Under the pieces are notes generated by a model that saw only the letters and a program-made list of their open reading frames with translations, made no database searches and was not told the DNA's origin. From Balanoglossus misakiensis (taxonomy: Eukaryota; Hemichordata): a DNA stretch of 64,000 nt. The stretch lies in NCBI GenBank assembly GCA_040954595.2, contig CM082577.2, positions 19,406,001-19,470,000 on the forward strand. The letters are read 5' to 3'. Of this stretch, positions 31,395 to 41,814 are shown piece after piece; the stretch's first letter is position 1, and every line of letters starts with the position of its first letter. The position numbers and the translations under genes were made by a program.

Positions 31395-32219
31395 TTAGGC
31401 TAATACAGGGGTCGTTGTGATCAGCGACTTGAGCTTAGCAAAAGCTCGTTCATGGCTTTCATTCCATTGCCATTCAGTATCATTGTGAGTAAGCTGTCTG
31501 ATAGGCTTCATTACATCTGACAGGTGTGGCATGAAACGGCTCAGGTAGTTCACCATTCGATTGAGACTCTGAATATCTGCAATATTCTCAGGTCGTGGCA
31601 TTTTCGTTATCGCCTCAACTTTCTTAGGGTCGGCTTTCAGGCCATCTTTGGTCAACAAATGTCCGTGAAAGGGAATCGTTGGACATCGTAGCTTGAACTC
31701 ATCAGGATTCAGACTGATCCCTTTTTCTCGACATCGGATCAAGAACTTCTCTAAGTTCGCATCGTGGTCAGGGTCATCTATGCCTTTGATAACAATATCA
31801 TCAGCAACACAAAGTACGCCAGGTAAACCTTCAAGAGCTTGGTTTAACCGGAAAATCTCACTGGACACCTTTAAACCAAAGGGTAATCTCAGCCAACGGT
31901 ATCTTCCGTATGGGGTGATGAAGGTAGTTAACAGACTGGACTCTTCATCAAGGACAAGGTGCCAATATGCTGATGACAGATTAACTTTCGTGAAGACTTT
32001 CGCATTAGACAGCTCAGGCAGGAGTTCATCCAAGGTAGGGAGCTGTTATCTCTCTCGCTTTAGGGCTTCATTGAGCGGCTTCGGGTCAATACAGATTCTG
32101 ATGTCACCATTTTCTTTCGTAGAAGTGACAAATTGGCTAGTCCAGGCAGTAGGCTGATCTACTGTGGTCAGTACGTCAAGTTTCACCAGGCGGTCAAGTT
32201 CCACTTTCAACTTTTTTCT
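31395..32219 (-). pseudogene. Reverse transcriptase
   Basis: From the solo-LTR boundary the frame reads SQFVTSTKENGDIRICIDPK, then a TAA (32046-32048), then the 212-codon open frame with NAKVFTKVNLSSAYWHLVL, ITPYGRYRWLRLPFGL and the polymerase active-site box LCVADDIVIKG. The thumb-proximal text 'IADIQSLNRMVNYLSRFMP' follows. Subtracting the 235-bp insertion restores the frame of the protease segment, so the RT was in the same pol frame before that insertion. Confidence 0.95.
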
Positions 32220-32224
32220 CACAG

Positions 32225-32454
32225 TGTTATGATATGCCTATAATCTCACTATAGCATACCACATGCAATGCTTTGATAGAGCGCCCTCTAGCAGAGTTCA
32301 TATGACATTGTAAGGTCATGTTTTTCCCGCGTTCGTGGCTGCCATCTTGTACTAGCAGAACGTACAGTTGTTGTGTTCGTGTTCCAGTTGAAGTTTCTCA
32401 TTAAACGAGTTACACAAAACGTTACCTGATCTCACCGAGTCAGTAAACATAACA
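32225..32454 (+). mobile_element. Solo LTR of a second retrotransposon family, nested in pol
   Basis: 230 bp starting TGTTATG and ending CATAACA, flanked by the perfect 5-bp repeat CACAG (32220-32224 and 32455-32459). It contains GCGCCCTCTAG, GCTGCCATCTTG (YY1-like) and CATTAAACG near its 3' side. No internal region remains, so it probably arose by LTR-LTR recombination. Its terminal heptamers match the LTR at 6516-6884, suggesting related families. Confidence 0.9.
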
Positions 32455-32459
32455 CACAG

Positions 32460-32961
32460 AGACAGGTCCGGAGCGCGCTGGTAGGGTTACAGGTACTACA
32501 TTCGGATCAACATGAAGATGGACTTCACCTTCCAGCCTTCCAAGTTTCTTGGAAAAGACATCTGGGTATTTAGCAATCACCTCTTCTTTGCTGCATGTCT
32601 TCACAGCGTTGACTGCTTTAAAGTTCTCTTTGTGTACAGAGAGTAGTTTCATCTGCTCAGTTGTGCGGAGACCGAGTAGGGGAGTCAGGTCTTCACTGAC
32701 TACAACAAACTCCACAGAATACTTCGTGTTTATCTTGGGGTTGTGTACTATCAGGCGAGATACACCAAGAGGTTTCACAGTTGTACCATTCCACATGACA
32801 AGTGTTTTTGCACAAGGTTTCACTTCTTGTTTCTGGAGGTACTTTACAGGTAAGATGCTGACTGTTGCTCCACAGTCCAACTGGAAATTCACTGGCTTTC
32901 CATTAACAAGCATTTCAGCATGTGCTTCTTTATCACTGGTGCGAACTGCATTTATTTTCAC
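32460..32961 (-). pseudogene. Protease (retropepsin-like) and start of pol
   Basis: The active-site region reads VNFQLDCGATVSILP, a retropepsin D-x-G-A box with Cys at the variable position, then a flap/core segment and PLLGLRTTEQMKLL. The frame is the same as gag, separated only by the TGA at 32980-32982 and a few codons. The open frame ends inside the solo LTR. Confidence 0.9.
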
Positions 32962-32979
32962 AGTACTTATCCACTCACT

Positions 32980-33884
32980 TCATTCAGAGTCACTGCCACT
33001 ATCTGCTTCATGGACAGCATGAGTTTTCTGTGGTTTGCCACACTTTTTGGCAAAGTGGTTTCTACCATTGCAGGACGTGCAGGTTTTACCCCGTGCAGGA
33101 CACTTTGTCTTCTCTAAGACATGGGTGTAGCCACAGAATTTACATTCAGCACTGTGTTTGGGTTCAGGCTTTCCTTTCTTGCCTTCATCCCTCTTCTTAA
33201 AGTTCTTTGGCTTCTGTTTAGTACTCACTTTGTTTACAGGCAGCCCTTGCTGTTCACCCATTGTTTTCAGTTGAGAGGTTGTAGCTTCAGCACTACGACA
33301 TGTGTCAATCGCTTTACTCAGAGTCGGTTGATGTTCCTGTAGGAGACGTTTTCTGGCAGCATTGTCTCTAATGCCAATGAGTATTTGATCCCTGATCAGA
33401 AAATCATGCAAGCATTGACAGAAATTGCATGAGCGGGCGAGATTTCTCAGATCGGTGACGTAAGCATCAACAGTTTCACCGGATTCTTGTACTCGTTTGT
33501 TAAACAAGTAGCGTTCATAGGTTTCATTGGTCTCACCAATAAAATGGTCATCAAATTTTTTCAGTACAGTAGCAAGCAGAGTTTTATCTTCTTCAGCCTT
33601 GTAGTCAAAACAGTTGTATATCTTGAGCGATTCTGAGCCAATCGAATGCAGAAAGGGGGCGAGCTGGTACGCTGGGGCTTGAAAATTCAGCTGTGTAATT
33701 ATGCTGTAATTTTCCCACGTTTGCTTCCAAAGTTTCAATTTTTCCACCAAATCCGAGCTACTAGACAGGTCTAAATGAGACAGGGGTTGGATTTCTGGAC
33801 CGGATGGGCATCGTTGGCTTGTATATTCTCTTCAGGAGATTCATGGGCATCGTTGGCTGGTACATTCTCTTCAGGAGATGCCAT
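32980..33884 (-). pseudogene. gag
   Basis: The likely original start is the ATG at 33884 in a CGCCATGG context. A 33-bp class tandem duplication near the start (phrase SPEEN...ANDAH twice) and a 1-nt frameshift in a C run near 33790 precede the 256-codon open frame (33750-32980). That frame holds the capsid segment (KLWKQTWENYSIITQL ... DAYVTDLRNLARSCNFC ... IRDQILIGI) and two knuckles, a variant (CKFCGYTHVLEKTKC) and a canonical one (CTSCNGRNHFAKKC). It ends in TGA. Gag forms the virus-like particle and binds RNA. Confidence 0.9.
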
Positions 33885-34034
33885 GGCGATTGAGGAGGGT
33901 TGTGTTTCAGACACAGACTGGGCGGGAAATCACCAGCGGAAAGTTATTCGATTGTACTCACGATCGATTTTTACACGTCAAATCTTCGTTTTCAGTGTTC
34001 AGACAGTCATCAAGTCAGGCTATGCTCGTTTCGA

Positions 34035-34047
34035 ACCGCTGCCACCA
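34035..34047 (-). other. Primer binding site, complementary to tRNA-Leu 3' end
   Basis: The minus strand reads TGGTGGCAGCGGT immediately after the 5' LTR. Its complement ACCGCTGCCACCA matches the acceptor stem plus CCA of animal tRNA-Leu as I recall it, over 13 nt. Confidence 0.75.
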
Positions 34048-34229
34048 TGTTTCAAGCTGGTGTTTATAATGCCATGAGGCATTAATAGACAAAAGACAGG
34101 AGTTGTGAACAGACAACTTTTAATGAACCGCCATCTTAGAAGAATGTACTAGAACACAACAGTGACGTCATCATGAGCCTCACTTTGGGGTCACGGCATT
34201 ATTAAAGATGCACTGTACATAATGCAACA
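34048..34229 (-). repeat. 5' LTR of the Gypsy element
   Basis: 182 bp with the same ends and CRE/YY1-like motifs as the 3' LTR and two base differences. Two in 182 (about 1%) indicates a young insertion on the usual reasoning that LTRs are identical at integration. Confidence 0.95.
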
Positions 34230-34234
34230 GACAG

Positions 34235-35362
34235 CACCATGAAAAGACTATGATGCAAAACAACAGGCGTATGTGGAGCGAACAGTCTAATTGTAGCCAA
34301 AGTTATACTCGCGCACGTGATACAACTGGTTGATTCAAACACACTTCACTGACTTTCACCACGGTTGACAATCATATAAATGTGGTAAATTATGACTCCA
34401 CTTACAGAAAACATAGTCACGCTACTTCTTCAACATGTACTAGTACTATCTATGAAAAACATAAACCTGATACTGTACAGTCTCGCTAAAGCTAACTTTT
34501 CGAATGTTCGTGGATAGTCTTACATATGGTGAGAGTGTCCGAGTAGTGACCACAGCGCACGCCATGCCAGTAGGACCTCGACTAATGACTCTCAGTTGCT
34601 GATCGTGAGATCATTCGTTGAACTTCAAGGCGCAAACTCGCACCACACTGTCGAAGACACGAGAAGGGCAACAATTACGAGAAATTTATTTACGTCAGTT
34701 TGGAAAAATGGTATTTTAGTTTCAGCTAATCATTGCTGAACTGACTAGGGAGTATCAAAACCAGTCACGTGTTTGAGTGCAATCGTGATTGGGAACCTAT
34801 CGAGCAATCTAACACACACAGACTCACATTTGGTCCATTGTTCTCAGACTGACATTACAATATCATTAGACATTTCGCACGGAGGACCGTGGACAATGAT
34901 TCTACTAGCCTATTTATTAGTCTGTGGAAAATTTAAAATCCGCCAATACTTCAAGTTTTACTCTGTCACTGGATTTTACAGCTCGTCAAACTGATGTCTG
35001 GCCAGGCTGAGTTTATTGCAATCGGTGAATCTCTTAGGAGGACTTTACCGACAACCCGCCAGAAAAGAACGGTGATTGCGCACTGCTGATCGCACTTCGT
35101 CGCTGAACAGTCAACTGCTAAAAACTAACCATAGCTCAAGTTCCAAGACTTTCAGAAAAGTATTGTGATTAGCCCACCTGGTCAAACAGATTACGCAGAT
35201 AAACTACCAACGCTTCTGACCGTTAGTTATACAGTCGTTAGGGACGACGACCACTCCCAATCACTCCCAAAAAAACAACTATACAAACACACGTTAATCC
35301 GAACCCCCGTACTTCCCGCACCAGGGTTTAAGAGAATTTTTTTCAGATGTACTTTTGACATT
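34235..35362. other. TBL3 intron, nothing recognised
   Basis: No domain-bearing frame or clear repeat. The upstream part of the plus frame at 35165-35689 (before about 35380) does not look LINE-like. Confidence 0.45.
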
Positions 35363-35779
35363 AAGAGCATTCTTTTCAAAACATATTGTTATCAAATGTA
35401 TGGACGCCCAATGTGGGTAAAATTCTCTGTCAGTACTATGAGGAAATTGAAAGTTGCATATAACAACGCTGCTCGTATCCTGTTGGGATATGATAGACGT
35501 AGCAGTACGAGCTCTATGTTTGTGTCGAACAGAATAGATACGTTCGATGCCCTGCTTAGAAGGCAAATTTTTGGTCTAAAGCAAAGACATTTGAACTGTC
35601 ATAATGTAATTGTGCGGTGTGTGCATGACACACTGTATTTTAATTCTGAAACGTTGTGCTTATGGAGTAAGCTTCTTTTTGTAACCTAGATGTGTACGTA
35701 ATTTTTTTCTCTCTCTCTCACCTAATTAGTCTGTCTGTAATATGGACCATGAGTCCGAAATAAAGTTTATAATAATAAC
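35363..35779 (+). pseudogene. LINE 3' end: RT C-terminal fragment and 3' UTR
   Basis: The frame to the TAG at 35687-35689 reads MRKLKVAYNNAARILLGYDR then SSTSSMFVSNRIDTFDALLR and RRQIFGLKQR, the C-terminal region common to many CR1/Ingi-type reverse transcriptases ('KLKVAYNN...R-S-S-x-MF...'). A short UTR with a TC run follows and ends CGAAATAAAGTTTATAATAATAA, a typical LINE tail with AATAAA. The catalytic part is gone, so this is a 5'-truncated copy. Confidence 0.85.
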
Positions 35780-36025
35780 AAGACAGGCAACGTGCGTGGC
35801 ATAGTGCCAAATATTACCACGGAGCAGTTCCAAAATAAAATGTCCGTAAATTCAACAGTATTTTAATTTTAGTTTAAAACTGTGGTTTTACCGCACATTT
35901 TCCCTGCTGCATGCCCGGGGGCCCGTTTTACCACTGTCAGCAATGGTAAAACAGTATTTTACCATTGCTGGATTGAGCTCTTGTCCAATCAGAATGGCGG
36001 ATGGTAGCATGGTATAATATAATGT
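35780..36025 (+). repeat. Family H, copy 2
   Basis: AAGACAGGCAACGTGCGTGG, GAGCAGTTCCAAAATAAAATG, GGATTGAGCTCTTGTCCAATC, and AGAATGGCGGATGGTAGCAT match 54358-54592 and the inverse of 17515-17760. An internal near-perfect palindrome (CAGCAATGGTAAAA ... TTTTACCATTGCTG) sits at 35938-35969. Confidence 0.8.
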
Positions 36026-36284
36026 CTAATTAACCATGAAAGTCGTCCAACACAGTAGCAGTCGCAGATACATTGTGTGATCAGTCGCAGATACCAATAT
36101 AGACAGTTGCAGATAGTGATTTGCAACAAAAGGGCGACTCGCACTTTCGGTCTCAGACTGTACATAAACTTTGGATATGTCATGTCATGACCCCAACTCA
36201 ACATTGTTGTACTGAGATCGAGTCAAGTGTACAGCCCGTGTCTACAGCCGATCCGAGCGAGTTGAAATACTAAATATAGCATCA

Positions 36285-36370
36285 AGAACACTGTGGTCTC
36301 ATTTGGGGATGACAAAGAAATAGGTATACACCAGAATTAAAATTACAGGTGACATTGGCAAACAGATATG
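36285..36370 (+). repeat. Family G fragment
   Basis: 'AACACTGTGGTCTCATTTGG' and 'GAAATAGGTATACACCAGAA' match 51270-51350 and about 16626-16680. Confidence 0.7.
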
Positions 36371-36387
36371 ACCTGACCATATATTCA

Positions 36388-36747
36388 GTGTTCTCCCTAG
36401 GATTTTTTGTAACATAGTGGGTAGTAACTAGTTTACATAATTTATTAAAAACTTGCATAACAATTGGTCACATAAATCAATGTATACAAATTTAATAAAT
36501 ATGAAGGCTGCAAATACCGGTATGTAAGTAAGGCAGAATGACACTTCCTTTTTCATGCTTACTCTCAGCTTATGCTGATTTATCCAATCGACGAGTGTTC
36601 CATTCAAACTGACTGCGAAACATTTTTACAAATTGAACTGCAAGAGCCGAGGAAATTTTCAAAGCATAGCGGGGACAATTAAACAATAGTGGGGACAATG
36701 ACAGCATAGTGGGGCCACTAGGCTAAAAGTGCCTGGGGAGAAAACTA
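36388..36747. mobile_element. Possible hAT-like MITE
   Basis: Ends CAGTGTTCTCCCTAGG (left) and TAGTTTTCTCCCCAGG (reverse complement of right) resemble the hAT-like ends at 53236-53852. No flanking duplication was found. Inside are repeats of ATAGTGGGGACAAT. Confidence 0.4.
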
Positions 36748-37504
36748 TTTATTGATATGAAATTTTCATCATGAAACGTTTCTGTACTGAAATAATCCTA
36801 AAACTGTTCACTTTGATCAGGTATCAATGTAATTTTAAACATACTAAAGATATTCTCAGTATTGTGTAAAGTTTGATGATTTAAATCTTTATATAAGGGA
36901 GGTCATCAAGGGTGAATTTTGCATATGTCTTCTGGGAGGTTGGTTAGCCAATAGCCAAGTCGTTTTCACCAACCACAAGTCACTCGTTGTCGCAAAATTA
37001 AAGTGTACAATGTGTACAATTTCTAAGTAACTATCGGAGGTTTTCAAACAAGGCAAAAATATTAAAGGCTAAAAATGAAACGAAAACTTTCACAGAATAA
37101 ATACGGCGATATTTATTAATTTCCAAACCTCACCTCGACTGGCGATTTGTTAATTTTAATCTTCCTACCGCAGCGGTACATGTCGTCTGCTCTTGGATCA
37201 CGCGCAGTTTTTCACGTGAAGCAAACTTTTGGTGATGTTGGATTTGACATTCGTTCACCATACATACCGTGTACCATGTACCAAGCAGTCATGTCAATAA
37301 AGTTATACGTAAACAAGTGACCTGTCGGTCAAAAGAGCTCTGCTGACTTTAACAGTGTAACCTGGGCAATGATATGAACACCCTAGGTTTTAATTCATTA
37401 CAATTGTATTCTATTGAACAAAACCAAACATAGACATCACAAGTATTTATCCAAATTCAGCTTGATTCATTGTGCTAAAGAAAGAAAGAAAGAATTGAAT
37501 CCTA
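36748..37504. other. TBL3 intron, nothing recognised
   Basis: AT-rich, with an AAAG microsatellite at about 37477-37494. No coding frame. Confidence 0.45.
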
Positions 37505-39480
37505 AAGAACAACATCAAAAGGAAGCACCAAGGTTCTAATTTGCATATGCATGACCCCATCAAAATTCCAATTAACAAAATCAGGTAGGGGCACCATAAC
37601 ACACATTCCTACCAAATTTCAGCTCCATCGTACATGTAGTTATGGAGAAGAAGATTTTTGGCCAAAAATTCTATTTAGGGCACAAGCCCAGCAGGCTTGT
37701 GCCCTATTTGTTTTACTGGGGGTTTTCTTCTACTGTCTTCTTTTTCTTCTTCTGTTGTTTTTTTGGTGAGCTAGATCTAGAAAACGGCTGAACCAACAAA
37801 TCTCAAATTTGGCATAATGGTGCAGGCCTATGAGAGCCAGATCTGTACCCTTGTGAATGTTTAATTAGTCATGTGATCTGATGACCATATATGGGCAAAA
37901 TTTTCAAATCGGCCTTATTTGCATATGCATGGAGATATCAAAATTCTTTTAGCAACTGTTACGGGACCATATGGCCAGGGTTCTACATGCCAAATGTCAA
38001 GGTTGTAGGCCATGTCAATTTTGTGGAGAAGATTTTTAAGTATTATTTTTCATATTTTTCGCCCAAGCCATCGGCCTATACTATACATAGTTGAGCTATG
38101 ACCACATATTATTTTGGATGAATATGCAGTCATATCATCTCAAAATCTGTTGGGCCGATCAACTCCAACTTTGGTGTGCAGCTAGCCTAGCATTTGCCAA
38201 TAATTTTAAGCGAAAAAAATTAATATGAAAAAATTGACCGATTTTTTAATATATTTTTTTAAATGAAATTTATACCTTAACTTATACCTCTATAGTTAAG
38301 CTATGTCCATGTCTTATTGTGGAATTCTGGTCTGTTCAATAGTCCTGTACAATGACTGGCTATTGGCAAGTGAGCAGAATGGGACCATAATAAAAGGCAA
38401 AATATTGGGCTCACCTGTAACACCTGCTTAACTCATTAATTATGTGCATACCTAACTCTGGGCTTACTAATAGGGCTAGAGGTGTGGTTGGTGTTGAATA
38501 TGGACCAGAATGGAGTCAAAATTTTTTGCCCAAATTTTAGGTCACCTCAGGTGACCTTTGACCTACTTCCTATATCTCAGCATCCAGAGCAGGTACAGAC
38601 TTGGCGTTTGGAGGGTTGGGACTAAAATTGAAAAGCCAAAATTGGGGGTCACCTGTGACACCTGCTTAACTCATTAATTATGTACATACCTAATTCCAGA
38701 CTAACCAATAGGGCTAGAGGTTTTGTTCTTGTGGGACATTGACCAGTATAGGGTCAAAAAATTTTGCCCAAATTTTTGGTTACCTCAGGTGACCTTTGAC
38801 CTACTTTCCTATATCTCAGCACCCACAGCAGGTACAGACTTGGCGTTTGGAGGATTGGGACTAAAATTGAAAAGCCAAATTTGGGGGTCACCTGTGACAC
38901 CTGCATATCTCATTAATTATGTGCATACCTAATTCTGGGCTAACTAATAGGGCTAGAGGTTTCGTTCTTGTGGGACATGGACCAGTATAGGGACAAGACA
39001 TTTTGCCTAAATTGTAGGTGACCTCAGGTGACCTTTGACCTACTTTCCTATATCTCGCCATCAAGAACAGGTACAGACTTGGCGTTTGGAGGGTTGGGAC
39101 TAAAATTGAAAAGCCAAAATGGGGGTCACCTGTGACACCTGCTTAACTCATTAATTATGTGCATACCTAATTCCAGGCTAACCAATAGGGCTATAGGTTT
39201 GGTTTTTGTTGAACATGGACCAGTATAGGGCCAAAATTTCTTGCCCAAATTTTGCATGACCTCAGGTGACCTTTGCCCTACTTTCCTATATCTCGGCGTC
39301 CAGAGCAGGTACAGACTTGGCGTTTGGAGGGTTGGGACTAAAATTGAAAAGCCAAAATGGGGGTCACCTGTGACACCTGCATATCTCATTAATTATGTGC
39401 ATACCTAATTCAAGGCTAACCAATAGGGCTATAGGTTTGGTTTTTAGTGAACATGGACCAGTATAGGGTCAAAATTTCGA
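37505..39480 (-). repeat. Family A relative (copy e) with internal tandem array
   Basis: The 3' hairpin (37676-37706, TAGGGCACAAGCC and inverse) comes first on the plus strand, then the sequence parallels the inverse of 7364-8453. From about 38390 a 238-bp unit repeats about 4.6 times. Copy number is much higher than in the copy at 7364-8453. Frames such as 39126-39389 (minus) are repeat-borne. Confidence 0.85.
38390..39480 (+). repeat. 238-bp tandem array with recurring DR1-type motif
   Basis: TGACCTTTGACCT (inverse of the DR1 consensus) is at 38552, 38790 and 39029, and the variant TGACCTTTGCCCT at 39267, giving spacing of 238, 239 and 238 bp. Units also share GGGGGTCACCTGTGACACCT and ACTTGGCGTTTGGAGG. 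Confidence 0.9.
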
Positions 39481-39679
39481 AACTTTTTCAGATATATTTC
39501 AGCAGAACCCTTATATGAATTTTCACATGCATTAATAAACCTTCATCGTTTATTTCCTGATGTTTGAATACAGTCCTAGAAATGTACAGTACACTGATAC
39601 ACCGCGATGAGGTGGCCATTTGTTTACGCGTAGTTATAGTTTTGTCACTGGCATTGACAAAACTATAAAATAATAAGAA

Positions 39680-39785
39680 TAATGTATGCCCCAAAGACCA
39701 ATAATGGACTCAAGCACACATTGTACTTCATAATGTACTCGGCTTTGCCTCGTCCATTATGGGTCTTCAGGGCGTACATCATTCT
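39680..39785. repeat. Imperfect hairpin
   Basis: ATGTATGCCCCAAAGACCAA and, inverted at about 39750-39782, ATGTACGCCCTGAAGACCCA pair over about 30 bp through ATAATGGAC. It may be a small MITE in the TBL3 intron; no duplication was seen. Confidence 0.55.
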
Positions 39786-40240
39786 CCAAGTACGAGGCAC
39801 TATTGACCTAATAACTTTTACATGGCATAACTGGGTGTTAATTTCCATGGTTAAATTGTGCACTGTAAATGGGTTTGACCACATACAGGCACTGGCAATA
39901 GCAGCATTTGGAAATTTCAAATGAGCATATTGCATTTTTTTCACCATGACATTGTACTCGTAATGTACAAGTATTGTGACAGCTTATATGCTTTATTATC
40001 TGTAACAGTGTATTTTGGTTACACACTGCAAATCATTTTGATTTCTGGTCGTAAGTCATACATGCTGTGCTCTGTGAGGTGCCTTCTGATAGGGTCGCTG
40101 GCCTGGATAGAACATGAGATATTTGAACGTGATCTTCTATGGAAGTTAGGCAGATGCAGGAATTGGCTTATACTGGAGACCTTCTTGTCCTGGTGACCAT
40201 CAAATGCTTATTATATTGTTCACTCCTACCAAGATCTTAC

Positions 40241-40387
40241 CTGTATATGGTAGGAACCCTTCCAATTGTTCTTTCATATTTGGATATTTGATGAGGTCCT
40301 CTGGATGTATTTTCTGCAGCACAATTTTCACCACTGTTTGTGCTGAATGACAGTGTTTGGAATTGGTGCTCCATTGCACAGCGAAAC
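40241..40387 (-). CDS. TBL3: TBL3 exon, UTP13 C-terminal domain
   Basis: Acceptor TATGTTAG and donor CAG|GTAAGA bound 147 nt in phase (2 nt, 48 codons, 1 nt). The peptide runs FAVQWSTNSKHCHSAQTVVK, then KIHPEDLIKYPNMKEQLEGF and LPYT, matching the vertebrate TBL3 stretch 'TWNTNSRHCHEAQ ... LLPYTE'. This is the core of the UTP13 helical domain. The donor leaves G, which joins AA at 16563 to make Glu, across an intron of 23.7 kb filled with transposons. Confidence 0.92.
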
Positions 40388-40669
40388 CTAACATAGACAC
40401 TACAGACATAAACAAATCAGTTAATTTAGTATGTTAACAGTAAACTCAAAAAGATGTCATCACAATTTGCATTTTGCTGAATTCTGCTAAATTTCCTGTC
40501 AGTCTCAGGGGGGGGGGCATTTCTGACACAGCACATTTTCATCTAAACAAATAAAGATACTAATCAAAATCCTTGTGGGAATTTGGGGAATGGTTTTAGC
40601 TACTAAGACAATAGCTAGCTTATGGGATCGGTTTTTGTCTTGCGTCCATCATCAGTATGTCTGTATGTG

Positions 40670-40990
40670 AGGGTCTCCATAAACTCAAATATTTTGAGAG
40701 GTGAAGTGGATATAAACTTGAAATTTTGTGTGTTGATGGATCATGGATATACACCTGAGCTTTGATTGGTTTTTACCATACTGATGCAAATGTGCAAATG
40801 AACTAAAATTCTCATTTTTGGTCAAATATCTCCTCTGAAATTGCCAGTCTTATTGCTTTTAAAATTGGCAGGCAGATTCATGTGGGCAACTTAAGTTTGT
40901 TCAAATAGTACTGAATTTTGCATATTTGTGCTTCTTTGGCAATTTTTCGTTGTTTTTGAACAAAAATCTTTTTCTTTGAAAATGCTTGTC
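40670..40990 (-). repeat. Short dispersed repeat related to 13140-13640
   Basis: Inverse wording of the 'TTTCAAAGCAATCTG/TTGCATATTTGTG' class seen at 13140-13640 and 52855. Non-coding, in the intron between exons 40387 and 41582. Confidence 0.4.
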
Positions 40991-41581
40991 CCATTACTCA
41001 GGTATTCAGTATGCAGATTCCTTGGGTGAAATTTGTATTTTTGCCGTCTTCTTTATTCCTCTAAATTGTTTTTTTCTTGAACGCGAATGCTGGCCATTCT
41101 GTGTATGTATATGTGTACTGGTATGTATGTACATATGTATGTTAGCTTTTGTAAGTATGAGCAATACTAAACAATTGGTTTGCTATGTTAGGATCTTGTC
41201 AACAGTCCCTTGCCCCTGCCATCTTGTATTTTGCTGTGTGTTTTGATGTCCATCTAAATCTATAGTAGCTACAGTGCCATTGGCACACTGTTTCGACAAA
41301 GCATGCAGCTGGATGAACAAGATTCATTTTGCTCTAGTTCAAGTATAGCAGTACATGTACATATGGTTCTGAAAGGTGCTGGAATTTTACATTATTTCTT
41401 GATTTCAAAATCAAAGAAAATCTGAAAAGTTGAAAAGGTAATCAGTGCACTTTCACTCTCAAGTTTGTGGGGATACTGCGGATTTGTGGCAACCAGTTCC
41501 AGTCAGCCCATGTACCATTACAGAGTTTGGAAGTTCACTGTCTGAAGAACTGTCTGACGTGGTTTGCACATGATCACTTAC

Positions 41582-41653
41582 CAATTTGATCCTCTCTTAA
41601 TTTCCCAATCATCATATCCAAGTCAGCAATGCCCTTGGGTTCGTTTAATATCT
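41582..41653 (-). CDS. TBL3: TBL3 exon, UTP13 C-terminal domain start
   Basis: 72 nt (2 nt, 23 codons, 1 nt) between acceptor CATCTTCAG and donor TTG|GTAAGT. It encodes (E)ILNEPKGIADLDMMIGKL then REDQI, aligning with the vertebrate 'IRRDPEACEKLEATMLRLRRDQ' segment. Phase agrees on both sides with the neighbours at 50874 and 40387. Confidence 0.9.
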
Positions 41654-41814
41654 CTGAAGATGAAATGAAAGCAGACAAACAAGAACAAAATTCAATTAGA
41701 CACATACAGCATCATATGATCTGCTGAATGCATGGAAAACTATAATCCATGTCACTAGTACAGGGTCGAGAAATAAAAAATGTGAATTTAATGTTAGAAA
41801 CATAAGCAGGAGTA

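Larger units (their letters stand above)
29161..34229 (-). mobile_element. Full-length but inactive Gypsy-type LTR retrotransposon, 5069 bp
   Basis: Two 182-bp LTRs differ at only two positions. GACAG flanks both outer ends (29156-29160 and 34230-34234). A 13-nt primer site follows the 5' LTR and a purine tract precedes the 3' LTR. On the minus strand the order is gag, protease, reverse transcriptase, RNase H, integrase, as in Ty3/Gypsy. The translation resembles the metazoan K02A2.6/Mag-type group. Visible breaks are a frameshift in the gag N-terminus (near 33790), an in-frame TGA between gag and protease (32980-32982), a solo-LTR insertion (32225-32454), TAA at 32046-32048, a frameshift near 31397, TAG at 31148-31150, and a 1-nt frameshift near 30470. 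It lies in TBL3's largest intron, in the gene's sense orientation. Confidence 0.95.

Noticed and set aside
34035-34047. tRNA-like text GCTGCCACCA taken as a tRNA gene end
   Set aside because: No cloverleaf upstream; the position next to the LTR makes it a primer binding site.
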